From Sphaerosporella brunnea (taxonomy: Eukaryota; Ascomycota; Pezizomycetes; Pezizales; Pyronemataceae), in the NCBI GenBank assembly GCA_008704415.1, contig VXIS01000405.1:1-37692 (forward strand): 37,692 nt of DNA, written 5' to 3'. The number at the start of each line of letters is the position of its first letter. Position 1 is the first letter of the stretch. The notes under the pieces are model-generated. The model was given only the letters and a program-made list of their open reading frames with translations, was not told where the DNA came from and made no database searches. Shown here in pieces: positions 10,951-22,221 of the stretch. The position numbers were made by a program, and so were the translations under genes.

Positions 10951-11759
10951 TTACTCCTTGTTCTCGAAGTCCTTGCCCTCGACCAACTCAGGAATGTCCT
11001 CGTCGTCGGACTCATCTTTCTTGTCCTCCTCACCCTCCTTCTTTTGCAGGCTCTGGTAGCTCTCAGCAAGCTTGCGCAGGGAGGCGAGAGAGTCGGGGCC
11101 GAGCTGGTTGAGGATGCCAGGGACGAGCTCGGTGAGCTCCTTGTCCTCGCCGTTTCCGTAGATGGCGAAGGTGTTGGCAGGGACGGAGGCGTGAACTACG
11201 AGAAGGTAAAGTCAGTCTGTGTCCAGCGGAGACGGGCCGAGAGCTATCGCGAGTGAGAGAGCCCCAGTGGACATGTGGAGAGGACGCACCCTTGGGGGCC
11301 GCGAAGTGGATGACGTTTCCATCCTCCTTGAACATGTTGACCTCCTCGATTGCCTGGATGGGCTGGACGTTCAGCTTCTTGAGGGCAGTCTGAAGCTTCT
11401 TGTCGTCGGTTCCAGCGCTCTTGTGCACCTTCTTGACCTTTCTCCGTGGTGTACCCTTGCCGCTGCATCACCTCTCCAATTAGCGAACGTTCCACCACAT
11501 ACACATTGTCGGTCATGTCGTAAGTGCCGTCGTCGTCGTTGCATCGCATCGGAACGAAGGGATAGGGGGAACACACCCTAGAAGGAAGCAAGTCAGTCAG
11601 CAAACTTGTACCATCTCAAATCGCCCCACCATCACCACATCCCCGCTTTCCATCCCGCTGCCACAACCAAAGCATAGCGCCGCCTCTATGTTCCATCGGG
11701 GCTCACAACGTACCGATACGGACGGACGCCTGCATCTTCGCGAGCTTTGCGTGATCCAT
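10951..11759 (-). CDS. EGD1: Nascent polypeptide-associated complex subunit beta (BTF3/EGD1)
   Basis: CDS complement(join(10951..11195,11290..11462,11710..11759)), 155 aa. NAC-beta pairs with NAC-alpha, docks at the ribosome exit and shields nascent chains. Exon 1 encodes [17 protein letters not shown]; exon 2 starts [15 protein letters not shown], the basic ribosome-binding motif. The NAC domain follows ([17 protein letters not shown], then [36 protein letters not shown]) and an acidic tail ([19 protein letters not shown]). The second intron (94 nt) ends in tcgtag and restores AAPK|VHAS. The first intron is unusual: a donor GTTGTG at 11709 gives the IGTGKG motif common in this family, although a stronger-looking GTACGT donor lies four bases upstream (see findings). 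The gene is divergent from NAC-alpha, its functional partner. Confidence 0.92.
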
Positions 11760-12434
11760 TGTGATTGACGTGGTTGTCGCTTAACGGTTCGTCTCGAAGG
11801 GTACAGAGCCGAGCTAGTCTGGAGCGGGGGGCGAGAAGACATCATCGTTAGCAGAGGGTTCTCTCTTTGCAACCAACTAATACACAGTAGCAACAGACTG
11901 CGCCGGAAAAAGACGAGCGGAACGGAATATCGCGGGCGGGCGGCGGTGGTGGTGGTGGGTACGTACCGAACGGGAGATGTCGCTGGGGGAGGATGGGCGG
12001 GAAATTCGAGTCTTGGGAATTTTCTCTGTGGGTTGTCGTGGTTTGGGTTTGCACGCCTTCTGGGATTTTCGATAATATTGGCGGGGTTAGGGCGTGCGTG
12101 GTTTGCAGGCTGGTGATTTTTGGTGAACAATGGCTTTGTTGGTGGGGTGTGACTGTCGACACTTGTGCGCGTGTGAGAGTTGGCGGGGAGTGTGGCAGCA
12201 GTTGCGGGGCAGCCAAAAAAAGAGGGTGAGTCTTGGCATTTCCATCCGTGTCTACAGAATCTGTCTGCCCGCCTGCCATTCAACCTTAGTCCCAAACGGA
12301 GAACCTATCGAACCCCCCATCTCCAACTAAAAGACTCCAGACCAAAAAAAAAAAAAAACGTATGCCATCACCTCTGGATCTCTTGCCAAACCCGACGCTG
12401 ACCATCATCTCCCCATCCACAACAGTCACCAACC
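11760..12434. promoter_or_regulatory. Shared divergent promoter region of the two NAC subunit genes
   Basis: These 675 bp separate the start codons of NAC-beta (-) and NAC-alpha (+), so both promoters and leaders must lie here. Visible are a GC-rich core at 11931-11962 (cgggcgggcggcggtggtgg), a telomere-like ggggttaggg at 12083-12092, and an A15 run near 12344 in the alpha leader. TTAGGG-like boxes are associated with translation-gene promoters in several fungi; that role here is inference. Frames of 140-230 codons on the minus strand in this region lack motifs and are probably chance. Confidence 0.7.
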
Positions 12435-13244
<810 letters not shown>

Positions 13245-14229
13245 AGTTGGCTGGATCTCATTTCGGAACTTGAGGTGGGGTATCAAAATAAATGATCTTT
13301 CTGCGCCTGTGAAATTTCGAGTGTCACAATCTTGAACGCCTTGGACGTGCGCAACACGAAACACTCTAGTGATTGAATGGCATGCGATTGGTTGGCTTTC
13401 TAGATTTCCACGATCTGGACTTCCGCAATGTTCAACCTGTATTTCGACGTCTTGCCCAGGCATCCCGTACCTTCTGGACCCTGTCTGGACCCTGGCTTTA
13501 TGGGGCACTTTAGATTTACAGTTTTCTAGAGTAGTCAGCGCGTTTTTACGGTTTTGGCAGTTGCTATCGATGGGAAGAACAAATCAGCTTTGGTACGCCG
13601 AGATGGTCCCAAAATAGACGCTCCATGAGTGATAAGCGCTAGATATGTATTAGCCGCAGCCGCAGCCGCACCTTTAGATCTGAAGCCTCGAGTTTGCTCT
13701 CGAAGTTGTGCTCTCGCAAGCCCAGGAATCCTGAGGGTCGATTCCGACATGAAACCTGACGTACAAAGATACCTCCATCCATGAGCGATTGCGTAGCCCG
13801 AAGTCCCGTCAAGATTTGTCTCGATTGTGCAGGAGAACAAAGTGAAGTCATCATAATATTTTTCTTGACAGATACAGCAGGAGGATAGGAAGTAGAGGCG
13901 CTCGAGACACAGGAGATCACTTCCGCTGCGATCTGTCAGATCGATGTTGGGCAGTGTTGAGGAATGAGGTAGGAGTGACGCAACAGAGGCAACTGCAAAG
14001 AAACGGTTGCAAGCGAAAGTTTGTGCGACACTGCATTCAAGGATCGACGTCAAGGATCGACATCGCAGCTCTACGTCATCGTTGAGCCCTGCTTGCTTTT
14101 TTTTTGACCTCAAATAAGTCTTCTTTCTTTCCTCTCAGTCTTCTACTTTTTCCTTTGAACAGTACCACTTGACTACGAATAAACAAAACAAACTCCACGA
14201 TACCCCAACACACCGAGAAAACAGCAAAC
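13245..14229. other. Intergenic region
   Basis: About 985 bp with no convincing gene. The long minus-strand frame 13535-14113 begins with TTG and shows no family motif. A GCAGCC triplet-like run sits at 13651-13669, and an imperfect tandem of aaggatcgac occurs at 14039-14062. The final 100 bases are a C/T- and A-rich leader for the small gene that follows. Confidence 0.55.
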
Positions 14230-14558
14230 ATGGGCGCCGTCGTTTCTTGCGTACGTTTCTATCCCACCACAGTTAGTGCGAGCTTTTCTAATGCGATGGG
14301 AATAGATCACTGCGGTCTTCCGTGCCATCGGAAACACTCTCATGGCTATCGTTAACGGCATCGGTGCCATCCTCAAGGCCATCATCAACGGAGTCGGTTC
14401 GTACACCCCACCCCCACCATCTCGACCACCAAAACTAACAAACTACGACAGTTTCTCTGTTCGACATCATTATCAGCTGCTTAACCTGCGGCCGTGGTGG
14501 ACGTCGCCGCAGGATGGGAACCACTGGTACTCATTCTAGAACCATGAGGACCATATAA
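14230..14558 (+). CDS. Small conserved ascomycete protein with MGAVVSC N-terminus
   Basis: CDS join(14230..14250,14306..14396,14452..14558), 72 aa. It is too broken by introns to appear as one long frame. Exon 1 is just seven codons, MGAVVSC; the protein continues with ITAVFRAIGNTLMAIVNGIG, then AILKAIINGVVSLFDIIISC, LTCGRGGRRRRMGTTG and a Ser/Thr/Arg tail. I recognise this as a widespread small protein of filamentous ascomycetes without known function. Gly2 with nearby Cys7 fits N-myristoylation plus palmitoylation, and the hydrophobic middle (residues 8-48) could be membrane-inserted or amphipathic, with a basic cytosolic tail. Donors are gtacgt and gttcgt, acceptors aatag and gacag; the phases close exactly. 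No partner gene is evident next to it. Confidence 0.85.
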
Positions 14559-15632
14559 TCCCATCCACACACACGGAAAAAAAAACGTCGAAAAAAAAAA
14601 AAAAAAAACGCATGCATCCATCATTTACGACTCTTCTTACGACCCCCTTCTTACGACCAAATGTTTTCGTTTCTTTTTCTCTATTTCTCTGTTTTTTGAG
14701 GCTGGGATGGGGAAAATAATAGGCTGCTGATGTAGAGGGTTTTAGAAATGCGAAATACACTATACCATGGGTTGCTGTTACTGTTGATGTTTTTTTTTTA
14801 TGCTTTGTTGCATCTTCGTTTGATGGCGGAGGTGCACTGTAAATATCTGCCCGATTGCTGTCAAAGTAGCAGAGAATTCGTTTTGACATGCCTATCGCGA
14901 GCTCTGGGCGCACACTAGCCGTAGAAGTTCGTTTATCCTTTACCCGATTATCACAATTGAAGGGGCCGGCTCCCGGAGAGAGTTCAAGACTTCAAACCAC
15001 ACTAGCTGAAGTGGTTGGCAGTCCGAATTACTGCAGGTAGAGACCAGAATTCTTACTCAAGCACCCACAAAACGGGGAACTGCAAGTTTTACCGCGGGAA
15101 TTCCAATTTTGAAGGCTTATCGTGAGATCTTATTGCTGGGCACTAAGAACCCTCTCTCTCTCTTTCTCTCGAATGTAGCACCCGAGTGAGGCACCGGTAC
15201 CTCTTGGAATTGCTGCGTCCATTCCGCAGCGATGCTTACCACCGGACTGGTATTTCTTTCCAGCCACTATGCACCCAGAGTCAATGGATCGTTCAAAGAT
15301 TGAACCACCATTCAAAGATAGTTTGAATCCTATCAACAGTACTTTCCATGTAGAGGATTCATAAAAGCCCCATCCCGGTTGCAGGATGAAGCGCAGTCCA
15401 GTACTCTTCGCGATCAGGCAGTACACATTTCCGGATACCGATATTACCAAAAAGACCTGGCTCTACAAGGACCTGAAGCCGCACAGGACGACTCTAGGTA
15501 AGCTTCTGTTAAAAGGTCTGTATCTCGAGGTATTGCATGGCTGAGTCAAACAGTCTTGCCAACCACGGCTCACAGGTGCGGAAAGCAGCGTAGCAAAAAA
15601 GCCCAAAAGCCCAAAAGCGACCTGTCAACAAA
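14559..15632. other. Intergenic region
   Basis: About 1.07 kb after the small gene. It begins with A runs (14576-14608) that probably belong to its 3' region, and contains a repeated cttcttacgac motif near 14632-14658. A minus-strand frame at 15130-15450 has no recognisable motif. I see no repeat element or RNA gene. Confidence 0.5.
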
Positions 15633-16160
15633 ATGGCCGCCTCGATATCCTCTCTCCCGCCCGAGCTGCATCTCGAAATCGCTCTCCTCCTGCTCTCTCG
15701 GCCCTCTCCAGTGAGCCTCGTAAACTTCCTCACCGCCAACTCCATCGCCGCCTCCGTCTTTCGCCGCTATGGGCAGCAGCACCTACGGCAGCAGTTGAGT
15801 GCGCTGGTCACACGCCTCGTCCACATTAGCGTTCCGCTAGGAAAGTTTTCAGACCGTCCGGCCCCTGGCGTTTCCTTTAGGAAACATATAAAGGCCAATA
15901 GGGAATTCCGTTCGTGGGTTCTCTTTGTGCAGAGGTTTTGTTGGGCTGGTGGTAGGGAGTTTGATTTGAAGGTTTTGAGGGGGGAGGGACCGGTTTTTCG
16001 GTCCATGGGCTCTGTGGGGGCTGTTGAGAGGGCGGAGAGGTGGAAGAAAGGGTTTTTGAGCGGTGTAGAGGTTAAGAGGGAGTGGGGACATGATGAGGAT
16101 TGGAGGTGGGTTAGGAGGGTGCTGGGGGTTAGGAGGCTGAGGAGTGGGAGGGTTAGGTGA
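15633..16160 (+). CDS. Putative F-box-like protein
   Basis: Single exon, 175 aa. The N-terminus ISSLPPELHLEIALLLLSRPS resembles the first helix of an F-box (LPPEL...I), and SLVNFLTANSIAASVFRRYG fits the second part, where F-box proteins carry a loss-of-hydrophobicity loop. The rest (from residue 60) is basic and Trp-rich with no repeat domain I recognise. If real, it would link a substrate to a Skp1-Cullin ubiquitin ligase. Base composition changes inside the gene: the last 200 bp are very G-rich on this strand. No splice sites are needed. The 23-base leader is A/C-rich. Because only the F-box part resembles anything, the start and the coding status of the C-terminal half are less certain. 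Confidence 0.55.
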   Translation: MAASISSLPPELHLEIALLLLSRPSPVSLVNFLTANSIAASVFRRYGQQHLRQQLSALVTRLVHISVPLGKFSDRPAPGVSFRKHIKANREFRSWVLFVQRFCWAGGREFDLKVLRGEGPVFRSMGSVGAVERAERWKKGFLSGVEVKREWGHDEDWRWVRRVLGVRRLRSGRVR

Positions 16161-16499
16161 TTGTGAGGTTGGGTGGTGTTTTGTTTCTGAGTTGAGACCA
16201 GGGGATACCATCGTGGGCCACAAGGTCTGGTCAGAGAGGTTGGAGGAGGAGGGATTGAGATGTTCATACTCGTTCGATATATATTTTCCTTTGTCTAGTA
16301 ACGCTCAAGGATGGAATATAAAACGAGTGACATAAGTTGCCGTTCATCTGTTGACGTCCTCGGTTTTCTGTTGCATGTGTTTTAACTCTTACATAAGTTC
16401 AGGTCGACCACGTGATTCAGCCCTTGTTTCGCGTCGTCAAACACGACGCGCTTCAACATCACCACTCGCCAAACAGCATCAGTCAACTCGCGCATCAGA
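16161..16499. other. Intergenic region before ORC6
   Basis: About 340 bp with no gene or repeat visible; it should contain the ORC6 promoter and the 3' end of the F-box-like transcript. Confidence 0.6.
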
Positions 16500-17788
16500 A
16501 TGAGCCGGACTTTGGAGCCAACCCTCAGCGGTCTCATCCCGACGCATGTGGGACCGATTCCAGGCGAGCTGCTTGACCTTGCCAACTCCCTGGTCGCGCA
16601 GTCCCGAGCACGAATCAGCAACCTGAAGCCGAACGAGGAAACAGCCCGCATTTATGTATGCTGCCACATCGCATGTCTCCGGTACGCCCCACTCCCGCCG
16701 CAAATCAGCAGGCCCAGACTAAACTTGCTATTCCCCCCAGTCTGAAGAACAAGCTTCATCTGGCTTCGATCACGGTGGTGCCGCCGATGCCGCAACGAGG
16801 TTACGAGAAGCTTCTCACACATTTCCAAACCCAGCTCGTTCCCACCACGACACGCAGTGCCCCGGCTGAGCCAGCTGCCTCAGCTCGTCCGAAACGGACT
16901 GTGCGTACTACTACCACTACCACCGCCACCACCCCACCCGTCGCCCCCAAACCCGCTGCTACGACTCGTAAGCTCGCACCGCAAACTGATGACCTCACTA
17001 AAGTAATCACCACACTCTGCACCCGCTTGGACATACCAAATGCGCTATCTCACATTCTGACGGGCTACAAAACGATGCTTGCGGACCCCGAGAACGCAGG
17101 AGTGCGTGGCAAAACATTCTACGCTATTGCAATGGCCGTGACAATCCTCGTGATTGAAAGGCTAGCGCCACATGGTGATAATAATCCCATGCAGGTGGGC
17201 AATATCAGCTGGCAACGTGGATCGGGATATAAATATAAACAGAAGGAGGTGATGGATGTGTTCAGCGAGGTGGTGGATTTGAGAGTTGTTGCCAGGGGGC
17301 TGGGGAGAGGCCATGTGGATGATTGGGTACAGAAGATGAGTCAAGGCGGGTTCCGCAAGTGGAAGTGGATGGCGGAGATCCCGGATGGTGTCGGTGGTGG
17401 CGGTAGTGGAAAGGGGAGGGTCGAGGTGCCAGATATGGTGGCGCCGAGGGAGAGTTCTCCCAATGCGAAGGAGAGTATCGCAAAGCCCACTGAGACCCAA
17501 AGCAAGAAGCGAAAGGCACCACTACCAACACCCGCCCCAGAGCCAAAGTCAAACCCCGAACACCAAAGCAAGAAGGCAAAGCCGAAGGCGACGGAACCGG
17601 AACCGGAGCCTAAGACTAGGCCGAGGGTGATGGCGAAGAAGAAGGCCAACCACGGTGGGGGCGGTGGTGGAAAGATGCTGCAGGAGCGGGTAGATTTCTT
17701 GAGCGAAAAGAAAATGAATGCATTCCGGCTGTGGAAGGAGGCGGTTTTGGAGAGGTGCGACGCGATAGAACTCGCCGCTCAAGCCTAG
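16500..17788 (+). CDS. ORC6: Origin recognition complex subunit 6
   Basis: CDS join(16500..16681,16741..17788), 409 aa. The first cyclin-like fold opens the protein (IPGELLDLANSLVAQSRARI, LKPNEETARIYVCCHIACLR|LKNKLHL). A Thr/Pro/Ala-rich linker follows at about residues 95-155. A second cyclin-like fold has LTKVITTLCTRLDIPNALSH and GKTFYAIAMAVTILVIERLA. After a basic low-complexity stretch (SKKRKAPLPTPAP, KKAKPKATEPEPEPK), the conserved C-terminal helix (RVDFLSEKKMNAFRLWKEAV) would bind the Orc2-Orc3 side of the complex. The 59-nt intron (gtacgc...ccccag) joins CLR to LKNK in frame. The layout matches ascomycete Orc6. It acts in replication licensing on chromatin. The linker's Thr and Pro runs are encoded by short CAC/ACC microsatellites. 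Confidence 0.88.
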
Positions 17789-18894
17789 CCATGTCTTGTT
17801 TCTTCTGGGTGTTTTTCGGTTTTTGGGGGGCCATTTGTACTTTTAGCTCACTTGATGGAATAGCTCAATACCCTCGGTTTCTGTTGGCAATGAATTCTGT
17901 CATCCATTACTCTGCAGGTCAACGATATACTGTGGAAACGATCATGACAGATACTGTGCTTCGAGAAAAAAGTACTGGTTGAAAGTGTAGCAATTCGGTG
18001 TATAGATACCCCGAGTTCTCCATGCATTCGGGTTCGGGAAGTCTGCCAGCGGAGCTTCCTGTTCCGAGTGACGAGCTGTGGAACAAGGCCTCGTGTATTT
18101 ATTCCTTGGTCTCTGTTTCGGAACTACAATGCTTGAAGGTGCCCTGTGTATGGTATGCCAAGTACCGTATGTCCTGGCTAGTATGTTTAGAAAAGCGAGG
18201 ATTTGAGCTCTCTTTCTGGCGCTTCAACGGCGTTGCTCCGAAGTATTAAGTAGAGTATCCAGGTGAGTTGAGCAAGTATTGGTCGAAGTCTTGGAAACAT
18301 ATATTCCAGACCTAACTACAGGCCCGGTGGAGCCGTCTTGGTGAAATTTCACGATATGTAGGCCCAACGGATGCCAAGTTTACCAGCGCAGCGGATTGAC
18401 AGCTTCTTTGCGTACGCATGTCATATTTAGGTCCGACCGGTTGTCAATTCTCGGTTGAAGCCTACCGAAATCTGCATATTGTTTATTGCTTGCACAACTC
18501 CCTCTCCTGGAGAGAAACACTTGGCACGGGAGAAGTCTTTTGGGGCAGAAACCGGGTTTTATAGGCAAGCACCGAGCATAGTGGCGGAGGAAACCCCGCA
18601 AGCGCAGCCGTCGAGATATTAACCTCATGGGATGAACGGACACAAAAAGACTCCACTGTAAAAGCCAAAGTGAACGTTCAAGCTTGGCTGGCCTATGTGA
18701 GTCTACAACTCACCATGGCCTGACCAACGCCGAGAAGCAGGATCCCTCAACTCTCCGTGAGGATTGTCACCGAGAACCCTCAGTATATAGAGACCACTGT
18801 ATCCACGATGTCTTGCTTCTCCATCAGCAGCATCACACTCAATCTTTAATCCCACTACCTCTATTTCTCTCTTTTCGGACTTCGACCGTCAAAC
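17789..18894. other. Intergenic region
   Basis: About 1.1 kb between ORC6 and the pectate lyase pseudogene. Frames of 60-87 codons on both strands show no motif. The last 120 bases are C/T-rich and include tatatagag (18783-18791), which could be the old TATA region of the lyase gene. I see no repeat. Confidence 0.55.
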
Positions 18895-20173
18895 ATGAAG
18901 TTCACAGTCTTTGGCTGACCTGTTGCAATTGGCATCTGTAAGTCACCCTAGGTCTTTCTGCATCACTGCATCAGGAGTTTTGACACTGCAATCCAAAGGC
19001 TACTCGCAAAACCCGCATCAGCCACCGACGCTGCTGACTTTGGCTATGCCACTTTGAATGAAGTTATGTGTCTCCAAAACCTTGCTCGGAATCTGACTGA
19101 CCCCGCAATATAGGTACTACCGGTGGAGACGGCGGGCCCTCAGTCATGGTCACTTCTCTGGATGCACTTGTTTCTGCCACTGCTGACGATACGGCTAGGA
19201 TCGTTTACATCAGCGGCACTGTCAGCGGGGACGCAGTGGTGAAAGTCGGGTCCAACAAGAGTATTCTTGGAAAGGACTCCTCGGCTTGTGAGTTCTCAGA
19301 CAACACAGCTCTCGTTTTTTTTTTTAATCGTTTTGCTGATGGATAGTTCCATAGCCTTGGAAGGAGTCGGGTTGAGAATCCTGAAGAAGAGTAATGTCAT
19401 CATTCGTAACATCCAGATCTCCAAGGTCCTTGGTAAGACCTGTTGGAATTTTTGGACTGGTGGGACTGTTTGTTGATTGACGAAATAATAGCGGACACGG
19501 GAGACGCCATTGGGATTTAGGCTTCCAATTATGCTTGGGTGGACCATGTCGATTTGTCCTTCGATAGGGATCATGACAAGGACTACTTCGATGGTCTCCT
19601 AGACATCACCCACGGCAGTAAGTCCGCACTTATTTACCTAGCCACATAGGCAACATTATTAACTGACTGCAGGCGACTACGTCGCCGTGTCCTTCAGCCA
19701 CCTCCACGACCACTGGAAATGTTCCCTCGTCGGGCACAGCGACAGCAGCACCGTCGAAGACACAGGGAACCTAACCGTAACCTACTCTCACAACTATTTC
19801 GAAAACATCAACTCGCGGGCGCCATCCTACCGATTCGGAACCGGCCACATCTTCAACAACTACTTTGAGAGCGTCAGCGACGGCATCAACACCCGCGATG
19901 GAGCCCAGCTGCTGGTCGAGAACAATGTCTTTGAGGATGTTAAGAAGCCGCTGTATTCTACTGATGACGGATACGCTGTCGCCTCTGGAAATGTCTTTGG
20001 CGACGGAAGAATACCGCTTTGGAGGGAACGATCAGCGAGGTGCCGTATGATTATGATCTTGCTTCGACTGAGTCGACGAAGGCTTATGTGGTTGCTAATG
20101 TAAAACGTTACCCATTCCCCCCATAGTTGAGCTAACTCGGTGATAGGCTGGTAATATTTTGACTCCTGGTTAA
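18895..20173 (+). pseudogene. Pectate lyase (polysaccharide lyase family 1) pseudogene
   Basis: The homology is unmistakable: exons encode VTSLDALVSATADDTARIV, LEGVGLRILKKSNVIIRNIQ, AWVDHVDLS, DHDKDYFDGLLDITHGSDYV, HLHDHWKCSLVGHSD, TVTYSHNYFENINSRAPSYR and DGINTRDGAQLLVENNVFED. These form the parallel beta-helix with the Ca-binding Asp residues and conserved Arg of secreted fungal pectate lyases. The copy is broken: a TGA follows the seventh codon (18916-18918); the donor after GYATLN appears mutated (aatgaagtt where a GT is needed); a TAG at 19518-19520 replaces what is probably a Gln codon (C-to-T change); and one base is missing near 20005, after which the frame continues as TISEVPYDYDLAS to VVAN|AGNILTPG and the TAA at 20171. 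Introns remain recognisable. An intact gene would cleave homogalacturonan in plant walls. Confidence 0.88.
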
Positions 20174-20509
20174 GTCAGTGACACGGATGGATTTCCGCGA
20201 TTATTTTCTGGTTATTTTTGGAAATCAGTGAGGTGGCATGCTGAGGAATTTGAATTACAATATTTTCGTTTTATTGTGCTTTGCCATCAATTTTTCCTTC
20301 CTATCAATTGTTGGATCCAGCCTAGAATGAAAACATACCACAGCTTCCTCATCTCCAACGCCAAATCTCAATTCCTGCAGGAACCCGTCGACCATAGCGG
20401 TAATGCGGGGTGGTACCTTGGCACGAGTAGCGTCATCAAGGCACGAGCTTAACTCAACGTCGTCCCATCATTTACCCCACCAAAAACCTTCCCAATCCTC
20501 GCATTCACC
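20174..20509. other. Intergenic region
   Basis: About 335 bp between the lyase pseudogene and the methyltransferase gene. A direct repeat of ggcacgag occurs at 20419 and 20440. Otherwise I see nothing beyond the presumed promoter of the next gene. Confidence 0.55.
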
Positions 20510-21962
20510 ATGTTGCTCCGGCGGGCGCTCCAACTCACAAAATCCTTAGCAAGCAAACGCCATGTATCATCACATAGCCAAAAGTTCGAAGCCGGCGACC
20601 GAGTTACCTACCGCCACCACAGCATGCCGGACAAAGTGTGGATGACCACGCCTCTGCGCGAGGATAAAATCGCCAACTGCAATGAGGGTGCGCTTCACCA
20701 CACTGACATTATCGGTTGCAGGCCGCGCGACATATTGGCAACCAACAAAGGCGCCGAGTTCCGGCTCAGCTGGCCTACGCTAGAGGAATATGTCGTGAAA
20801 GTCCCCAGATTGGTCACGCCGGTACGTTTAACTATTCTTTTTTTTTTTTTTTTTTTTTTTTGTCATGAGAAGAGAGGAAGAGCTAGAGGTAACGGGGTGA
20901 TAGTAGATCTATCCTCTCGACGCTTCCGTTATCGTTTCGTTGTTGGATATCCATGTAGACGCGGGTGCCTCGCCGCCACTGGAGATCTTTGAAGCCGGTA
21001 CTGGGCACGGAAGCCTTACGCTGGCACTTGCACGGGCGGTGCACGCGGGGAACTCACACCTTCCCCGGCCGATGACGGCCGAAGCTAAAGCGCAGCGCGG
21101 GGGAATAATCCACAGTCTCGACCGGTCGTCACGACACTCGCGTGCCGCGCGGGACGTAGTCCGCGGTTTCCGCCGAGGGATGTACAGCGACAACGTAGAG
21201 TTCTACATCGGAGACCCGAGCGAGTGGATGCGTTCACAGCTAGAATCTAGGGGCATGGCCGCAAACCCAGAGGAGGAAAAAATAGGCGAAGGATTCTTGT
21301 ATGCCGTAATCTTGGACCTTCCCAGTCCTGAAGAACACCTTGCTGCTGCTGCAGAGGCCCTCATACCAGATGGTATCGTCTGCGTCTTTTGCCCTAGTAT
21401 CACCCAGGTCGCTTCCTGCATCAGCCACGCGCGTAAACATGGCCTGCCCCTAGTTCTCGATAAAGTCCTCGAATTCCCCGGCGGGGGCGGTACGGGTGCG
21501 GGCTTGCGCGCATGGGATGTCAGGTTCGCGCATGTACGGGCCCGCTCAGATCGGCCCCTGAGTGTGGCTGAGGCGGAGAATGCGGAGGATATGACGAAGA
21601 ATGCGGAGGATATGACGAAGGAGAAGAACTACGAGATGGTATGCAGACCTAGCAGCTTCGAGAATTTTGTCGGCGGAGGCTTTTTCGGCATGTTCAGGAG
21701 GAAGTCGAGGGTAGGAGAAGGCGCTGGGACCGCTAGGAATTTAAAGGCCATAGCTAGGAGGGCCGAAGAACGAGCGGAAGCCGTGAAGAAGAAGTTGGCT
21801 GAGGCGGCTAGTGTGGCTGAGGAAAGAAGCACCGGGGAAACCGCGTCTGCTGGAGAGGCAGCTACTATTAAGGAAACTGTCATCGAGGGCGAGGACACGG
21901 TTGTGGAAGAGCGCATTGAGGAAAGCGCGTTGGAACAGAGCGGCATCACCCACCGTGAATAA
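20510..21962 (+). CDS. Trm61/Gcd14-type tRNA (adenine-N1)-methyltransferase, probably mitochondrial
   Basis: CDS join(20510..20821,20907..21962), 455 aa. The N-terminus MLLRRALQLTKSLASKRHVSS has the Arg-rich, acid-free look of a mitochondrial targeting peptide. A Gcd14-like entry domain follows (FEAGDRVTYRHHS, DIIGCRPRDILATNKGAEFR, LSWPTLEEYVVKVPRLVTP), then across an 85-nt intron with a 20-T run (gtacgt...gatagtag) IYPLDASVIVSLLDIHVDAG and the SAM-binding motif I EAGTGHGSLTLALARAV. Later blocks are VEFYIGDPSEW and AVILDLPSPEEHL, where DLP resembles the catalytic motif of m1A58 enzymes. The C-terminus (from about residue 335) is a low-complexity Ala/Glu-rich extension with a 21-bp duplication. 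Cytosolic Trm61 versus an organelle-specific paralogue cannot be decided here; the leader favours the latter. Confidence 0.82.
21579..21620 (+). repeat. Perfect 21-bp in-frame tandem duplication
   Basis: aatgcggaggatatgacgaag occurs twice back to back inside the methyltransferase gene, giving the peptide NAEDMTK twice. The copies are identical, so the duplication is probably recent. It lies in the acidic linker outside the catalytic fold. Confidence 0.95.
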
Positions 21963-22221
21963 GAAAGGCAAGAGAAGAAAACATGTATATTATGTACACT
22001 AGACTGTGGGCAATCGACGGCGTTTGAAGGAGAGCATCCAATCGATGGACAGGTTTTCGATTTTACTGGAGGAGGTTATTGGAGCGAGGAGCAAATACGG
22101 CGGACATTGTGGCAGCGTCAAACCGCCCCTTTGTGTCAAGTTTAGGCAGGGAGGAAAGGGATAGGCACATACAAAAGGGTCAGTAGATCTCCACGCCTTC
22201 TCACAACACAGCCATACTCGG

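Noticed and set aside
11597..12295. Minus-strand frames of 232 and 143 codons between the NAC genes
   Set aside because: Low-complexity Pro/His/Thr-rich translations of a GC-skewed promoter; no motif, no plausible start context.
13535..14113. 192-codon minus-strand frame
   Set aside because: It begins with TTG, has no motif and no upstream conserved exon; probably chance in a spacer.
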